Shown here: positions 35,068-44,306 of the stretch, in pieces
Position numbering within the stretch: position 1 is the first letter of the stretch
How the letters are laid out: every line of letters starts with the position of its first letter
Assembly: GCF_900312815.1 (NCBI RefSeq)
Contig: NZ_OMPE01000003.1
Span: 124,001 to 188,000 of the forward strand
Direction: 5' to 3'
DNA: 64,000 bases
Source: Aquimarina sp. AU474
Lineage (GTDB): Bacteria > Bacteroidota > Bacteroidia > Flavobacteriales > Flavobacteriaceae
Notes under the pieces: generated by a model
What the model was told of the DNA's origin: nothing
The model's input: only the letters and a program-made list of their open reading frames with translations
Databases searched by the model: none
Position numbers and translations under genes: made by a program

Positions 35068-35969
35068 TATATTTTTAATTTAATTCCACTACGAAAGTAG
35101 AATGTATTTTCATCATTTATTGTTAATACATTTTCTTGATCTCCATCACGTAGACGGATCTCATTACTTAATGTATATCCTCCATACACATAGAACAATA
35201 AGTGTTCCGTAAAAAAATATTCATAACCTACAGCTCCTATAATGTTAAGCATCGAAGCATTTTCTACTAATTTAGCTTCGCCATTATCATCTACAAAAGC
35301 CCTATTATTCTGCAAGTTACCATAAAACCGATCTAACCCTATAAATGTTTGAAGTGTGTTTTTTGTATTAATAAAATATTTAATACTTGTTTTTGGAGTA
35401 CCAAGCGAATACGACCAATTAGGATGAAATCTATTAAAATAGTTTATTATTGGTAACGGAAAATTTAAACTCGCAGGGGTAGTATATCTTAAACCTAAAA
35501 TTAATCTAGAACTTCTTGGCGCTTCTCTATTTTTATAACTCTTTACCAAATAAATAGAACCTGTATATCTAAAATCATCACTCTCTATACCTGAACCTTC
35601 AAAATTTGAAGAAATCGCCCCCCCTAGTTTTGCTCCAAAACGCCAATTATTATTCATTTTAAAAGTGTATCCCAATTCTAGACCTACCGTATGAAAATTA
35701 TTAAAATCTCCTCTGTTTTCGAAGGGCAAGGCATCTTTTATATCTAAATTATTATATCTGTATTGTGTACTTATTACAAAATATGTTCCTTCCTTTCCCA
35801 TTTTAATAGGGTAATTAGCCGAAAACCTTATTCTACTGTATACATTATCACTATCTTTTTGTGGGATATAAGCGTATTCTACTCTTGCTAAATCTGTATC
35901 CTGAGACCTCACAGCATCGCAAAAGGTATAAAAGAATAAAATTATTAAAATCAGGTTCTTGATTTTCAT
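35067..35969 (-). CDS. DUF6268 family outer-membrane beta-barrel protein
   Basis: A 300-residue exported protein with a signal peptide (MKIKNLILIILFFYTFCDAV to SQ). The rest is strand-rich with many aromatic and glycine residues, and ends FRSGIKLKI. The segment NIIGAVGYEYFFTEHLLFYV fits the DUF6268 barrel. Its function is unknown. The stop overlaps the next start by one nucleotide (TAATG), so it is coupled to the NtrC-like regulator. Confidence 0.8.
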   Translation of the reverse strand: MKIKNLILIILFFYTFCDAVRSQDTDLARVEYAYIPQKDSDNVYSRIRFSANYPIKMGKEGTYFVISTQYRYNNLDIKDALPFENRGDFNNFHTVGLELGYTFKMNNNWRFGAKLGGAISSNFEGSGIESDDFRYTGSIYLVKSYKNREAPRSSRLILGLRYTTPASLNFPLPIINYFNRFHPNWSYSLGTPKTSIKYFINTKNTLQTFIGLDRFYGNLQNNRAFVDDNGEAKLVENASMLNIIGAVGYEYFFTEHLLFYVYGGYTLSNEIRLRDGDQENVLTINDENTFYFRSGIKLKI

Positions 35970-36011
35970 ATCTGGGACGTATATGTTGTTGTTTTCTCGA
36001 TATCCTATATA

Positions 36012-36905
36012 TTATTCCTTTAAAATGGTTACTTCACGTTGTGGGAATGGAATACTTACATTATTCTCTCTAAATAGGCGATCAATCTCAAATCGTATTT
36101 CACTTTTTGGTATTGCTCCTTGAAAACTATCATTTAAAGTAAATATCAATTTGAAATTTAATGAGCTATCAGCAAAATCCGTAAAAAGCACTAGTGGTTC
36201 GGGTTCTTTTAGCACCTGATCATTAGATGATGCAGCCTGCATCAACAGTTTTTTAACCAATTGTGTATCACTACCATAAGCTACACCAACTGCTATCGAT
36301 TCTCGAGTTATTGTGCCATTTTGAGTCCAATTATATAATGATGAAGACAAATATTTATGGTTGGGGATAATCAATACTTTATTATCTATAGTGACCGCTC
36401 TTGTAGTTCTTAGTTTTATTTCTTCAACTCTTCCTACTTTTCCTTCAATTTCTATTATATCGTCTACATGTACTGTATTATCAACAAAAATAAAAATCCC
36501 AGACAAGATGTCTTGAATAAATGTTTGTAGCGCAAGACCTACACCTACTAACAATGCTGCAGAAGCAGCAAATATCGCCGTGATATTAAACCCAATACCA
36601 TCTAATGCTCCAAAAAGTACAATAATATATACAAGGTATTTTAAAAAAGAAAATACTGATTCAAACTTTCTTTTATCTTCTTTTTTAAGTTTTCTTGTCA
36701 TTAATCTTTTAAAGAACTTCAATAAAAAAGAAGTTACCAAGAGAATAAGAACTACAAACAACAACAATCTAACGGTAAGTATGAAAGGGTGACTATCGGC
36801 TCCAAAATGAAAGATTTCATAATTGAGAAATTCCTTAATAGCACCCCAAATATCTTTTTGGATAACATCTTTTACTTGTGTCGCAATTTCTTCCTGAATC
36901 ATCAT
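36012..36905 (-). CDS. MscS family mechanosensitive ion channel
   Basis: About 297 residues starting at the ATG at 36905 (MMIQEEIATQVKDVIQKDIW) or 36902; the frame opens above it with a GTG. Three or four membrane helices end in the pore-lining TM3 equivalent GVGLALQTFIQDILSGIFIF, followed by the beta domain DNTVHVDDIIEIEGKVGRVE and the RTTRAVTIDNKVLIIPNHKY stretch. This is a small-conductance channel that relieves osmotic downshock. It begins 2 nt after the ABC permease stop, so it belongs to the same operon. Confidence 0.92.
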   Translation of the reverse strand: MMIQEEIATQVKDVIQKDIWGAIKEFLNYEIFHFGADSHPFILTVRLLLFVVLILLVTSFLLKFFKRLMTRKLKKEDKRKFESVFSFLKYLVYIIVLFGALDGIGFNITAIFAASAALLVGVGLALQTFIQDILSGIFIFVDNTVHVDDIIEIEGKVGRVEEIKLRTTRAVTIDNKVLIIPNHKYLSSSLYNWTQNGTITRESIAVGVAYGSDTQLVKKLLMQAASSNDQVLKEPEPLVLFTDFADSSLNFKLIFTLNDSFQGAIPKSEIRFEIDRLFRENNVSIPFPQREVTILKE

Positions 36906-36907
36906 TT

Positions 36908-38209
36908 CTAGTATTTTAACCACTTAAATAATTCCTTATAGCTTGGTTTTTTACCATACATTAGTATACCCACTCTATATATTTTTCCAGCTAGCCATAT
37001 CATAAAGATAATACTTCCAAATAAGAGAAGAATAGAGATCAAAACCTCCCACCAACTTACCCCAAAAGGGATACGCATTAACATTACTATTGGCGATGTT
37101 AACGGAATCATAGAAAACACAGTAGAAACCGTTCCATGCGGATTTTCGATTACCGAAAAGAATCCCACGTAAATCCCTAACATAAGTGGTAAAATAATCG
37201 GCAACATAAACTGCTGAGAATCGGTTTCACTATCAACAGCAGCACCAATAGCCGCATAAATAGAACTATATAAAAAATATCCTCCTATGAAGTATACAAA
37301 AAATGCAAGTACTAATGTACCAAGAGGGAGTTTTAATATATCCTGAAGCACTAATTGTACTTCTTGCTGAAGATCTTCTTGTAAAACAGAAGATGGATCT
37401 ATTCCCGCTGCCGGTTGGGGATTGACCCCAAAAATTGAAGTAGCAACAAATAACAAAATACTTCCCAAAATGACCCATATTATAAACTGAAGTATCCCTG
37501 CAAAAGAAGTACCCAAAATTTTGCCCATCATTAGTTGTAATGGTTTTACCGAAGAAATGATAATCTCAATAATTCTATTGGCTTTCTCTTCAATTACCGA
37601 ACGCATTACCATATTTCCATAAATAATAATAAACATCATCAAAAAATAACCAGCTGCACCACCAAAAAACATTTTTATATAATTCGTCATTTTGGATGTT
37701 TTCTCGCCCGAGAAATTTTCAATCAAAATATTAACTTTTGCCTTTGAGTCTTCTATCATTTGCAAATCCAAACCTTTACTTTCAAAATTCTGATTTGTTA
37801 ATTTTCCTTCAATAACATTCTCTATATCATTAAGGATAGAAATATTAGGTGCTTCATCTGCATAAAATTGTACAGATTTAGCCAGCTCTCTATTAGATTC
37901 TTTCTTTGGGATATATAATAGACCGTATAAACTTTTGATAATTACAGAATCCTTGGCATCATTAAGAGGTAAATTACTATAATCAATATAGTTTATGTTA
38001 TCTGAGTTCTTAAAATCTGAAGCAAACATACCTGTCTCATCAAAAAATGCAATCTCTCGGATCTCATCATTATTTAATGTAGCCAACCAGGTGATCAAAG
38101 ATATCATCCCAACAAAGATCAAAGGGCTTAAAAAAGTCATTACCACAAAAGTTCTATTACGAACACGTGCTATAAACTCTCTTTTGATAATTAATTTTAG
38201 GTTACTCAT
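36908..38209 (-). CDS. ABC-2 type (NatB-like) transporter permease
   Basis: A 433-residue permease starting at the ATG at 38209 (MSNLKLIIKREFIARVRNRT), 8 nt inside the ATPase gene; the frame is open further upstream but the extra residues do not fit the family. One helix at the N-terminus, a large periplasmic domain (about 35-180) and a cluster of five or six helices follow, with ILGTSFAGILQFIIWVILGS and QQFMLPIILPLMLGIYVGFF. This is the Na+ efflux/ABC-2 arrangement. The substrate is unknown. Confidence 0.9.
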   Translation of the reverse strand: MSNLKLIIKREFIARVRNRTFVVMTFLSPLIFVGMISLITWLATLNNDEIREIAFFDETGMFASDFKNSDNINYIDYSNLPLNDAKDSVIIKSLYGLLYIPKKESNRELAKSVQFYADEAPNISILNDIENVIEGKLTNQNFESKGLDLQMIEDSKAKVNILIENFSGEKTSKMTNYIKMFFGGAAGYFLMMFIIIYGNMVMRSVIEEKANRIIEIIISSVKPLQLMMGKILGTSFAGILQFIIWVILGSILLFVATSIFGVNPQPAAGIDPSSVLQEDLQQEVQLVLQDILKLPLGTLVLAFFVYFIGGYFLYSSIYAAIGAAVDSETDSQQFMLPIILPLMLGIYVGFFSVIENPHGTVSTVFSMIPLTSPIVMLMRIPFGVSWWEVLISILLLFGSIIFMIWLAGKIYRVGILMYGKKPSYKELFKWLKY

Positions 38210-39131
38210 TTTCTGTGATGCTTTTAATAAATATCTCGTTAACTCCTGGAATAACTTCATTAAACCTCATGACTTGAGCTTTATCTGATAAATATCCAAG
38301 TAGTTGATTTGACTCTGTGTTTTGGTTTAACGTAATTTTTAATTTTAATTGTTCATCAATAGTTTTAAAATGAGCAGGGCTAACATCAAACTTATTCTTT
38401 AAGTCATTATAAAGATCATTACTATTTTCTGTACGAAGGCCAACTTCAAAAGTGTTCGATTTATATGCTCTTTTTATATCGGACACTTTGCCTTCTAAAA
38501 TTTTCTTTGATTTATTAATAAGGGCAATATGATCACATAATTCTTCTACACTTTCCATCCTATGAGTAGAAAAAATTACTGTAGCGCCTTCATCACGTAA
38601 CTGTAAGATTTCATCTTTGATTACATTTGCATTTATAGGATCAAATCCACTAAATGGTTCATCAAATATTAATAGTTTTGGTCTGTGAAGAACAGTAACA
38701 ATAAATTGTACTTTTTGCGCCATCCCTTTGGATAGTTCCTGTATCTTTTTATTCCACCAATGCGTGATATCAAATTTATCAAACCAATAGGTAAGTCTTT
38801 CTTTTGCTTCTCTTTTACTCAGGCCTTTTAATTGTGCTAGATATAGGGCTTGTTCTCCTACTTTCATAGACTTATACAAACCTCTTTCTTCGGGCAGATA
38901 ACCTATATCTTTAATATGTTCTTTTTTCAGCAATTCATTATCCAAATATACGCTCCCTTGATCAGGTAATGTAATTTGATTAATAATCCGAATTAATGTT
39001 GTTTTACCAGCTCCATTTGGACCGAGCAAACCAAAGATACTTCCTCGAGGAACTTGAATAGATACATCATGCAATGCCGTAAAGCTTCCAAATCGTTTTG
39101 TAGCATTTTGTACCTCTAAAAGATTAGCCAT
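38202..39131 (-). CDS. ABC transporter ATP-binding protein (NatA-like)
   Basis: A 309-residue ATPase. Walker A is LLGPNGAGKTTLIRI, the signature helix ELSKGMAQKVQFI and Walker B LLIFDEPFSGFDP with the H-loop FSTHRM. A C-terminal extension of about 90 residues (after IALINKSKKILEGKVSDIKR) matches the regulatory tail of the DUF4162 type found in NatA-like proteins. It heads the envelope operon and overlaps the permease by 8 nt. Confidence 0.93.
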   Translation of the reverse strand: MANLLEVQNATKRFGSFTALHDVSIQVPRGSIFGLLGPNGAGKTTLIRIINQITLPDQGSVYLDNELLKKEHIKDIGYLPEERGLYKSMKVGEQALYLAQLKGLSKREAKERLTYWFDKFDITHWWNKKIQELSKGMAQKVQFIVTVLHRPKLLIFDEPFSGFDPINANVIKDEILQLRDEGATVIFSTHRMESVEELCDHIALINKSKKILEGKVSDIKRAYKSNTFEVGLRTENSNDLYNDLKNKFDVSPAHFKTIDEQLKLKITLNQNTESNQLLGYLSDKAQVMRFNEVIPGVNEIFIKSITENE

Positions 39132-39215
39132 ATACAGTAAAAAATATAATTGTAGTTTGTAAGAAAGCTGAATGATACGAAAACTTAAAAACTTATGCTA
39201 ATTAAATGCTTCTAG

Positions 39216-39255
39216 AAAAACAAAACCCACCCTAAATACATGTATTAAGGATGGG
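39216..39255 (-). terminator. Terminator of the grpE-dnaJ operon
   Basis: CCCACCCTAAATACA and TGTATTAAGGATGGG (39226-39255) form a 30-nt inverted repeat with two mismatched pairs. On the minus strand a T-rich tract follows, downstream of the dnaJ stop at 39384. Confidence 0.75.
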
Positions 39256-39383
39256 AAAAAAATTGCTATGAAAAAGAAAAATTATCACTAAATGCGCTAG
39301 TGATGTTTCAAATATACGAATTTTTCTTAATCAAAAGTTAATATAAAGTAAATGATTCGAACGGTGTAAAACCGTATAAATCA

Positions 39384-40493
39384 TTATGAAAACATATCTT
39401 TTACTTTCTCAAAAAAGGACTTTTCTCCACTATCAGGATTAGGTCTAAAATGATCATCCTTTGACATTTTTTCAAAAAATTCTCGTTGTTCTTTATTTAA
39501 TGTTTTTGGAGTCCATACATTAACATGAACCAAAAGATCTCCTTTACCATATCCATTAAGACTAGGAATACCTTTTCCTCTTAATCTCAATATCTTACCA
39601 CTCTGCACGCCTTCTTCGATTTTAATACGCACTTTACCAGATACGGTATCAATCTCTCTAGATGCACCCAACGCAGCTTCAGAAAAACTTACATACAAAT
39701 CATAATGCAAATTGTTCCCTTCTCTCTGTAAGTCTGGATGATCCTGTTCTTCAATAGCTACCAAAAGATCTCCTGCAACACCTTCTCCTGGCGCTTCATT
39801 TCCTTTTCCTGCTACTTTAAGTTGCATACCATCTTCTACTCCTGCAGGAATTTTAATACTTACAGTTTCTTCAGTAACTTTTAATCCTTGACCATCAGCG
39901 TCGGACGGTCTGTAATCAATACTTTGACCAGCTCCTCCACAGGTAGAACAAGTTGTGGCAGTTTGCATTCTACCTAATATAGTATTAGTAATACGAGTTA
40001 CCTGCCCTGTACCATTACACGTCCCGCAAGTTTTGTATGTAGTACCAGGAGCTTGAATTTTACGTTTTACTATAATCTTTTTCTCTACTCCGTTTGCTAT
40101 TTCTTCCAAAGTAAGCTTAACTCGAATACGAAGATTACTTCCTTTTACTCTACGTTGTCTACCACCACCGCCTCCGAAACCTCCGAAACCGCTAAAGCCA
40201 CCACCAAATATATCTCCAAATTGGCTGAAAATGTCATCCATATTCATGCCACCTCCACCAAAGCCTCCGCCTTCAAAAGCTTGATGACCATATTGGTCAT
40301 AACGAGCTTTTTTATCAGGGTCGCTTAAAATCTCATAAGCTTCTGCAGCTTTCTTAAATTTTTCTTCAGCAGATTTATCTCCTGGATTTTTGTCAGGGTG
40401 ATACTCTATCGCTTTTTTTCGATATGCTTTTTTAATTTCTGCATCAGTAGCATTCTTACTTATGCCTAATATGTCGTAAAAATCTTCCTTCAT
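39384..40493 (-). CDS. dnaJ: Chaperone DnaJ with half-size zinc-finger domain
   Basis: A 369-residue Hsp40. The J domain (1-70) holds YHPDKNPGDK; a Gly/Phe-rich linker follows (about 72-115), then the cysteine-rich region. That region contains only two of the usual four CxxCxGxG motifs (CGTCNGTG and CSTCGGAG), separated by about 17 residues, then SDADGQGLKV in place of the last two. C-terminal domains I and II are normal (AGVEDGMQLKVAGKGNEAPG, GDLLVHVNVWTPKTLNKEQ). The reduced zinc region occurs in other flavobacterial DnaJ proteins. It lies 6 nt after grpE. Confidence 0.95.
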   Translation of the reverse strand: MKEDFYDILGISKNATDAEIKKAYRKKAIEYHPDKNPGDKSAEEKFKKAAEAYEILSDPDKKARYDQYGHQAFEGGGFGGGGMNMDDIFSQFGDIFGGGFSGFGGFGGGGGRQRRVKGSNLRIRVKLTLEEIANGVEKKIIVKRKIQAPGTTYKTCGTCNGTGQVTRITNTILGRMQTATTCSTCGGAGQSIDYRPSDADGQGLKVTEETVSIKIPAGVEDGMQLKVAGKGNEAPGEGVAGDLLVAIEEQDHPDLQREGNNLHYDLYVSFSEAALGASREIDTVSGKVRIKIEEGVQSGKILRLRGKGIPSLNGYGKGDLLVHVNVWTPKTLNKEQREFFEKMSKDDHFRPNPDSGEKSFFEKVKDMFS

Positions 40494-40499
40494 ACCTAA

Positions 40500-41045
40500 T
40501 TATTGTCCAGTTACTACTTTTGGAAAACGAATAACTTTATCTCCAAGTTTATAACCCTTTTCTATAACGTCTACAATCTTACCTTTAAGATCATCGCTAG
40601 GTGCAGGTATTTGCGTGATCGCTTCATGATCATCAGCATTAAAAACATCTCCTGCTTTAACCCCTACTTGCTCCAGACCTTTACTCTTTAAGGCTTCTTT
40701 TAATTTGTTATGAATAAGCTCTACTCCTTTGCTTAATTCTTTATCTTTCGATTTTTCTATTTCTTTTAAAGCTCTATCGAAATCATCCAAAACGGGTAGC
40801 ATCGATTGTATTACATCCTGACTTGCAGTTTTAAACAATTCGACACGCTCTTTAGAAGTACGTTTTTTATAGTTTTCAAATTCTGCAAAAAGCCTCAAGA
40901 ATTTATCCTTCTCTTTATCCAACTCTTCTTTTAATTGTGTTTCTATATCTAACTCTTCTTCCTTTAGATTTTCTTCCTGTGGCGTATCAAGTACTTCTTC
41001 TACTTGATCTTTTACATCTTCAGTGTTTTTATTTTTCTTACTCAT
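40500..41045 (-). CDS. grpE: Nucleotide exchange factor GrpE
   Basis: A 181-residue co-chaperone that releases ADP from DnaK. The N-terminal ~60 residues are very acidic; the long dimerising helix follows (DKEKDKFLRLFAEFENYKKR), then the compact C-terminal domain with GLEQVGVKAGDVFNADDHEA and a final KLGDKVIRFPKVVTGQ. It is the first gene of the grpE-dnaJ operon. dnaK is elsewhere. Confidence 0.96.
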   Translation of the reverse strand: MSKKNKNTEDVKDQVEEVLDTPQEENLKEEELDIETQLKEELDKEKDKFLRLFAEFENYKKRTSKERVELFKTASQDVIQSMLPVLDDFDRALKEIEKSKDKELSKGVELIHNKLKEALKSKGLEQVGVKAGDVFNADDHEAITQIPAPSDDLKGKIVDVIEKGYKLGDKVIRFPKVVTGQ

Positions 41046-41083
41046 GTAACTCGTACCTATTATAAGTTTTGATTTTGAAATAG

Positions 41084-41091
41084 CAAAAGTA
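41084..41091 (-). promoter_or_regulatory. -7 box of grpE
   Basis: On the minus strand TACTTTTG matches TAnnTTTG 38 nt before the grpE ATG. No clear TTG lies at the -33 position. No CIRCE inverted repeat is seen in the gap. Confidence 0.4.
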
Positions 41092-41169
41092 CTGCCATTT
41101 TTAAATTAATGTCATAATGTCATTGCAATATTTTAGTATATATTTAAGACCGTTCTTTTTAGAAAAAAA

Positions 41170-41177
41170 TAATTTTG
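41170..41177 (+). promoter_or_regulatory. -7 box of the YceI gene
   Basis: TAATTTTG matches TAnnTTTG exactly, 29 nt before the ATG at 41207. The upstream TTG is missing at the expected distance. Confidence 0.4.
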
Positions 41178-41206
41178 ACATTATTTTCAACCGTAATATA
41201 TAACTT

Positions 41207-41881
41207 ATGAAAACCAAACTGATTAACCTATTAACCATCACAGTGATTATTATAACTGCAGTATCATGTAAAGGTGAAAAAGAAAAAACAAGAGAAAACT
41301 CTGATGTTAAAGAGGTTAGACAAACACCTATGAAAGCATTAGCCTATCAAGTAAATGGAGAATCTAGTACAATTGAATGGACTGGTAAAAAACCAGGAGG
41401 ACAACATAGCGGTACTATAAAAATATCCAGTGGAGATGTAGCTGCGCAAGATGGAAAAATCCAGAGTGGGTCTTTTGTTATAGATATGCTAAGCATTGCT
41501 GTAACAGATCTAGAAGGTGAAGAGAAAACAAGCCTTGAAGGCCATTTAAAAGGAGAAGCTAAAGGAACTGAAGATCATTTCTTTAATGTAGCCAAGTTCC
41601 CTAATGCCACTTTTGAGATTACTGGGATTGAAGAAAACGAAGGAATGGCCAAAATCTCAGGTAATCTTACTATTAAAGGTATTACAAAAAATATTTCGTT
41701 TGCCGCTACAACCAAAACAAATAATAATTCTATGACCCTTATTAGTGATATATTCACCATTAATCGAACAGATTGGGGAGTAAATTATAGTTCTAAATCT
41801 ATATTCGAGAACCTAGGAGATAAATTTATCAATGATGATATCGAACTAAAAGTTAGCATTGTTGCCAATCCTACTTCTTAA
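41207..41881 (+). CDS. YceI family lipoprotein
   Basis: A 224-residue protein with a lipoprotein signal (AVSC, Cys21). The mature part is the YceI lipocalin-like barrel, with SSTIEWTGKKPGGQHSGTIK, LEGHLKGEAKGTEDHFF and the end TINRTDWGVNYSS. Family members bind polyisoprenoid or amphiphilic lipids in the periplasm. It is alone on the plus strand, with its own -7 box and a shared terminator with the converging TIGR01777 gene. Confidence 0.92.
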   Translation: MKTKLINLLTITVIIITAVSCKGEKEKTRENSDVKEVRQTPMKALAYQVNGESSTIEWTGKKPGGQHSGTIKISSGDVAAQDGKIQSGSFVIDMLSIAVTDLEGEEKTSLEGHLKGEAKGTEDHFFNVAKFPNATFEITGIEENEGMAKISGNLTIKGITKNISFAATTKTNNNSMTLISDIFTINRTDWGVNYSSKSIFENLGDKFINDDIELKVSIVANPTS

Positions 41882-41905
41882 AAGTCAATAACACTTTAAT
41901 TATCA

Positions 41906-41934
41906 AGCCGATTTTAATAAAATCGGCTTTTTTT
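41906..41934. terminator. Bidirectional terminator between YceI and TIGR01777 genes
   Basis: AAGCCGATTTT and AAAATCGGCTT pair perfectly around an AAT loop, with a T tract on the plus strand. It ends inside the stop of the converging gene at 41933. Confidence 0.85.
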
Positions 41935-42838
41935 ATGGAAGTAAAGAATCTAATGCAGATGATATATTACCATATGTAAACTCAAAACCAGATTTTGAAA
42001 TTTTGTCACTACATACACGTTGGCTTGCAAACAAAAGAATGTGCATTTCTCCTAAAAAAAGCTTCATAATAAGCCTTGGTACACCCGGCAAAACTATTTT
42101 CTTATTTAATTTATTAGCAATACTGTTGGTCAGTTTTTGGTTAGAGACAGGGTTTGGTGCTACTGCATTAAAAACTCCAGTTAATTCTTCTTCTAACACA
42201 TATAAAAACATACGAGCCAGATCTGTAACATGAATCCAGCTTTGCCAATGTTTCCCATTTCCAAAAACAGCACCTACACCTAATTGAATTGGTTTTTTAA
42301 TTTTAGGAAACGCTCCCCCCTTTTCAGAAAGAACAAGGCCTATTCGTAGTAGACTTACTCCTATACCTAAAGTTTCAAATTGAAGTATCGTTTCTTCCCA
42401 TTTTGTTACCACATTACCCAAAAAACCTATATCTCTTTCTGGAGAGCTCTCCATATAATAATTTTGAAAAGAATCTGGATAAATACCTATAGCACTTGCA
42501 GAAATTACATGTCTAACTGTGTGCTTTGTTTTCTTTAAGGATTCTAACAATACATGAGTTGAAATAATTCGACTCTCTAGTATTTCTTCTTTATAAGATG
42601 GAGTCCATCTTTTTGCTACAGATGCACCAACAAGGTTAATAATAACCTCAACATCAAGAAAACAATTTTCGTCTAGAATATAATTTTTGGGATCCCAATA
42701 AAAACCCTGATAATTACTTGTGCTTTTTATTTTGTCTTTATTGGTGGTGAGGTAGTTGACATCAATTTTTGATTGATGACATAACTTTACAATTTCCTGG
42801 CCGATTAATCCGGTTGCTCCAGTAATTAAAACCTTCAT
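41933..42838 (-). CDS. TIGR01777 family NAD(P)-dependent epimerase-like protein
   Basis: A 301-residue extended short-chain dehydrogenase. The Rossmann motif is ITGATGLIGQEIV at the N-terminus; VIINLVGASVAKRWTPSYKE and IGIYPDSFQNYYMESS follow, and a DUF1731-like C-terminal segment (LNKKIVLPGVPRLIMKLFLG) is present. This is the SulA/YfcH-type family, with unknown substrate. It stands alone on the minus strand, about 100 nt after mnmD. Confidence 0.9.
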   Translation of the reverse strand: MKVLITGATGLIGQEIVKLCHQSKIDVNYLTTNKDKIKSTSNYQGFYWDPKNYILDENCFLDVEVIINLVGASVAKRWTPSYKEEILESRIISTHVLLESLKKTKHTVRHVISASAIGIYPDSFQNYYMESSPERDIGFLGNVVTKWEETILQFETLGIGVSLLRIGLVLSEKGGAFPKIKKPIQLGVGAVFGNGKHWQSWIHVTDLARMFLYVLEEELTGVFNAVAPNPVSNQKLTNSIANKLNKKIVLPGVPRLIMKLFLGEMHILLFASQRVCSDKISKSGFEFTYGNISSALDSLLP

Positions 42839-42937
42839 TAGCTTATAATTTCATGCAAAATACTATTGGACTACAACAAAACCTATTTCTTTATTATAGG
42901 TTTAACAATCGTTTAAAATTATAGCCTTAAACTTTTA

Positions 42938-43624
42938 TTACGACTTTGTGGCCCTAAGCATTTCGCGCTTTCCAGGTGGACCAGGAAGTCTTTCTACTTC
43001 AAAACCAACTTCTTGCATTGCTCTTCTCACACTACCTTTTGCCGAATACGTAACCAATACTCCCTTAGTTTTTAATGCATCATACATTTTTGAAAAAATT
43101 TCAACAGTCCATAGCTCGGGTTGCACTCTCGCTCCAAAAGCATCAAAATAAATAAGGTTAAACGTATTTTCATCATCAATATCGGTAAAAAACTGTTTCC
43201 TTTTTGTGAGTTCAAAATTAGAAGAAATACTATTAGGAATCTCCCATACAGATTGATGCATTTTATCAAAAACTATTTCTTTGTTGGAAGCATTAAGTAT
43301 CACAGGATAATTCATCAATTTTACTTCATCAAAAACCACTGGATATGCTTCTACACCTACATAACATATATTCTGGTTTCTTTTTTCACCTTCTAAATAC
43401 GTAATCAAAGCATTTAACCCTGTTCCAAATCCAATTTCCAAAATATGTAATATCTCAAAATCATCAGTATCTAAAATAGTGTGTAATCCTTCTTTAATAA
43501 ACACATGTTTGGCTTCATTAATAGCGCCATGTTTTGAATGATACTGTTCATTTAATGCTGGTAAATGAATTGTAGTAGAGCCATCTGCAGTGGTTATTAT
43601 TTCGCGTTTTAATTTTTCTTGCAT
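42938..43624 (-). CDS. mnmD: tRNA 5-(aminomethyl)-2-thiouridine-methyltransferase MnmD
   Basis: A 228-residue methyltransferase corresponding to the methylating half of E. coli MnmC; it completes mnm5s2U at the tRNA wobble position. Visible parts are the SAM loop LEIGFGTGLNALI, the SAM-contact region YVGVEAYPVVFDE, IYFDAFGARVQPELWTVEIF and the C-terminal EVERLPGPPGKREMLRA. There is no MnmC oxidase domain, so this is the stand-alone MnmD form common in Bacteroidota. The start overlaps the DUF4920 stop by 1 nt. Confidence 0.93.
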   Translation of the reverse strand: MQEKLKREIITTADGSTTIHLPALNEQYHSKHGAINEAKHVFIKEGLHTILDTDDFEILHILEIGFGTGLNALITYLEGEKRNQNICYVGVEAYPVVFDEVKLMNYPVILNASNKEIVFDKMHQSVWEIPNSISSNFELTKRKQFFTDIDDENTFNLIYFDAFGARVQPELWTVEIFSKMYDALKTKGVLVTYSAKGSVRRAMQEVGFEVERLPGPPGKREMLRATKS

Positions 43625-44127
43625 TATTTTTTGATCAAAACACCTTCTGCAATGAACGAATATGTTTTTTTAGGTGTAGTTATTGCTGCTATCTCCTCTT
43701 TGGTTTTACCAGCATCACTTGCAAAATGTCGTTGATCTTCTACAGACATTTCGCTTACAAATGCCTTACCTTCAACAATCACTGTATCATTTTCGATATC
43801 TTTTGGCACAAAAAAACCATAATTTTTAAATTTCACCATAGTTTCTTTATCTGTATCCAATGCAACTTTCATCCAACAACCTTTAGCTTTGCACACATTA
43901 TTTACTGTACTGGTAAATGCTATATTTACAGTATCTCCTTCTTTAATGCTTTCATACTTTTCCGCAATTGCATTTTTGTGATAAATCTGTTGTGATGAGA
44001 TTTGATCCCCAAATGCATCAAAATTCGTCAATTCGGTATTTTTAATTGAAAAAGAAACCTTCTCTTTATTCGTACAACTTCCAATTGTAATCAACAATAC
44101 TGTTAAAAAAAATACATTTTTATTCAT
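43624..44127 (-). CDS. DUF4920 domain-containing lipoprotein
   Basis: A 167-residue exported protein with a lipobox (LITIGSC, Cys at about 18). The DUF4920 core is seen as NTVNIAFTSTVNNVCKAKGC-like sequence, the conserved CKAKGCWMKV, FFVPKDIENDTVIVEGKAFV and QRHFASDAGKTKEEIA. The CxxxGC motif suggests metal or heme-linked redox handling, which is inference. It is coupled by a one-nucleotide overlap (TAATG) to mnmD. Confidence 0.9.
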   Translation of the reverse strand: MNKNVFFLTVLLITIGSCTNKEKVSFSIKNTELTNFDAFGDQISSQQIYHKNAIAEKYESIKEGDTVNIAFTSTVNNVCKAKGCWMKVALDTDKETMVKFKNYGFFVPKDIENDTVIVEGKAFVSEMSVEDQRHFASDAGKTKEEIAAITTPKKTYSFIAEGVLIKK

Positions 44128-44197
44128 TATTCTATAATTATTGATAAGTGAGTGTAAAATTACGCATTTTAAGAATTCTTATTTTAGTAGAAAAGGG

Positions 44198-44205
44198 TAT
44201 TTTTG
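44198..44205 (+). promoter_or_regulatory. Possible -7 box upstream of ilvE
   Basis: TATTTTTG matches TAnnTTTG, about 100 nt before the ATG at 44307; TTC rather than TTG is at the -33 distance. The resulting leader of about 95 nt has no obvious peptide or hairpin. Confidence 0.35.
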
Positions 44206-44306
44206 CGTACTTTATAGCAAGTTGTTAGTATTATTATTATTCATAGACCAAATGTATCTGGAATATGCTAAAAATAAACTAGCATGATCACTTAAAAAAG
44301 TACAGT

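Noticed and set aside
41046-41206. CIRCE or other heat-shock operator before grpE
   Set aside because: No 9-bp inverted repeat of the TTAGCACTC type was found; only a -7 box is visible.
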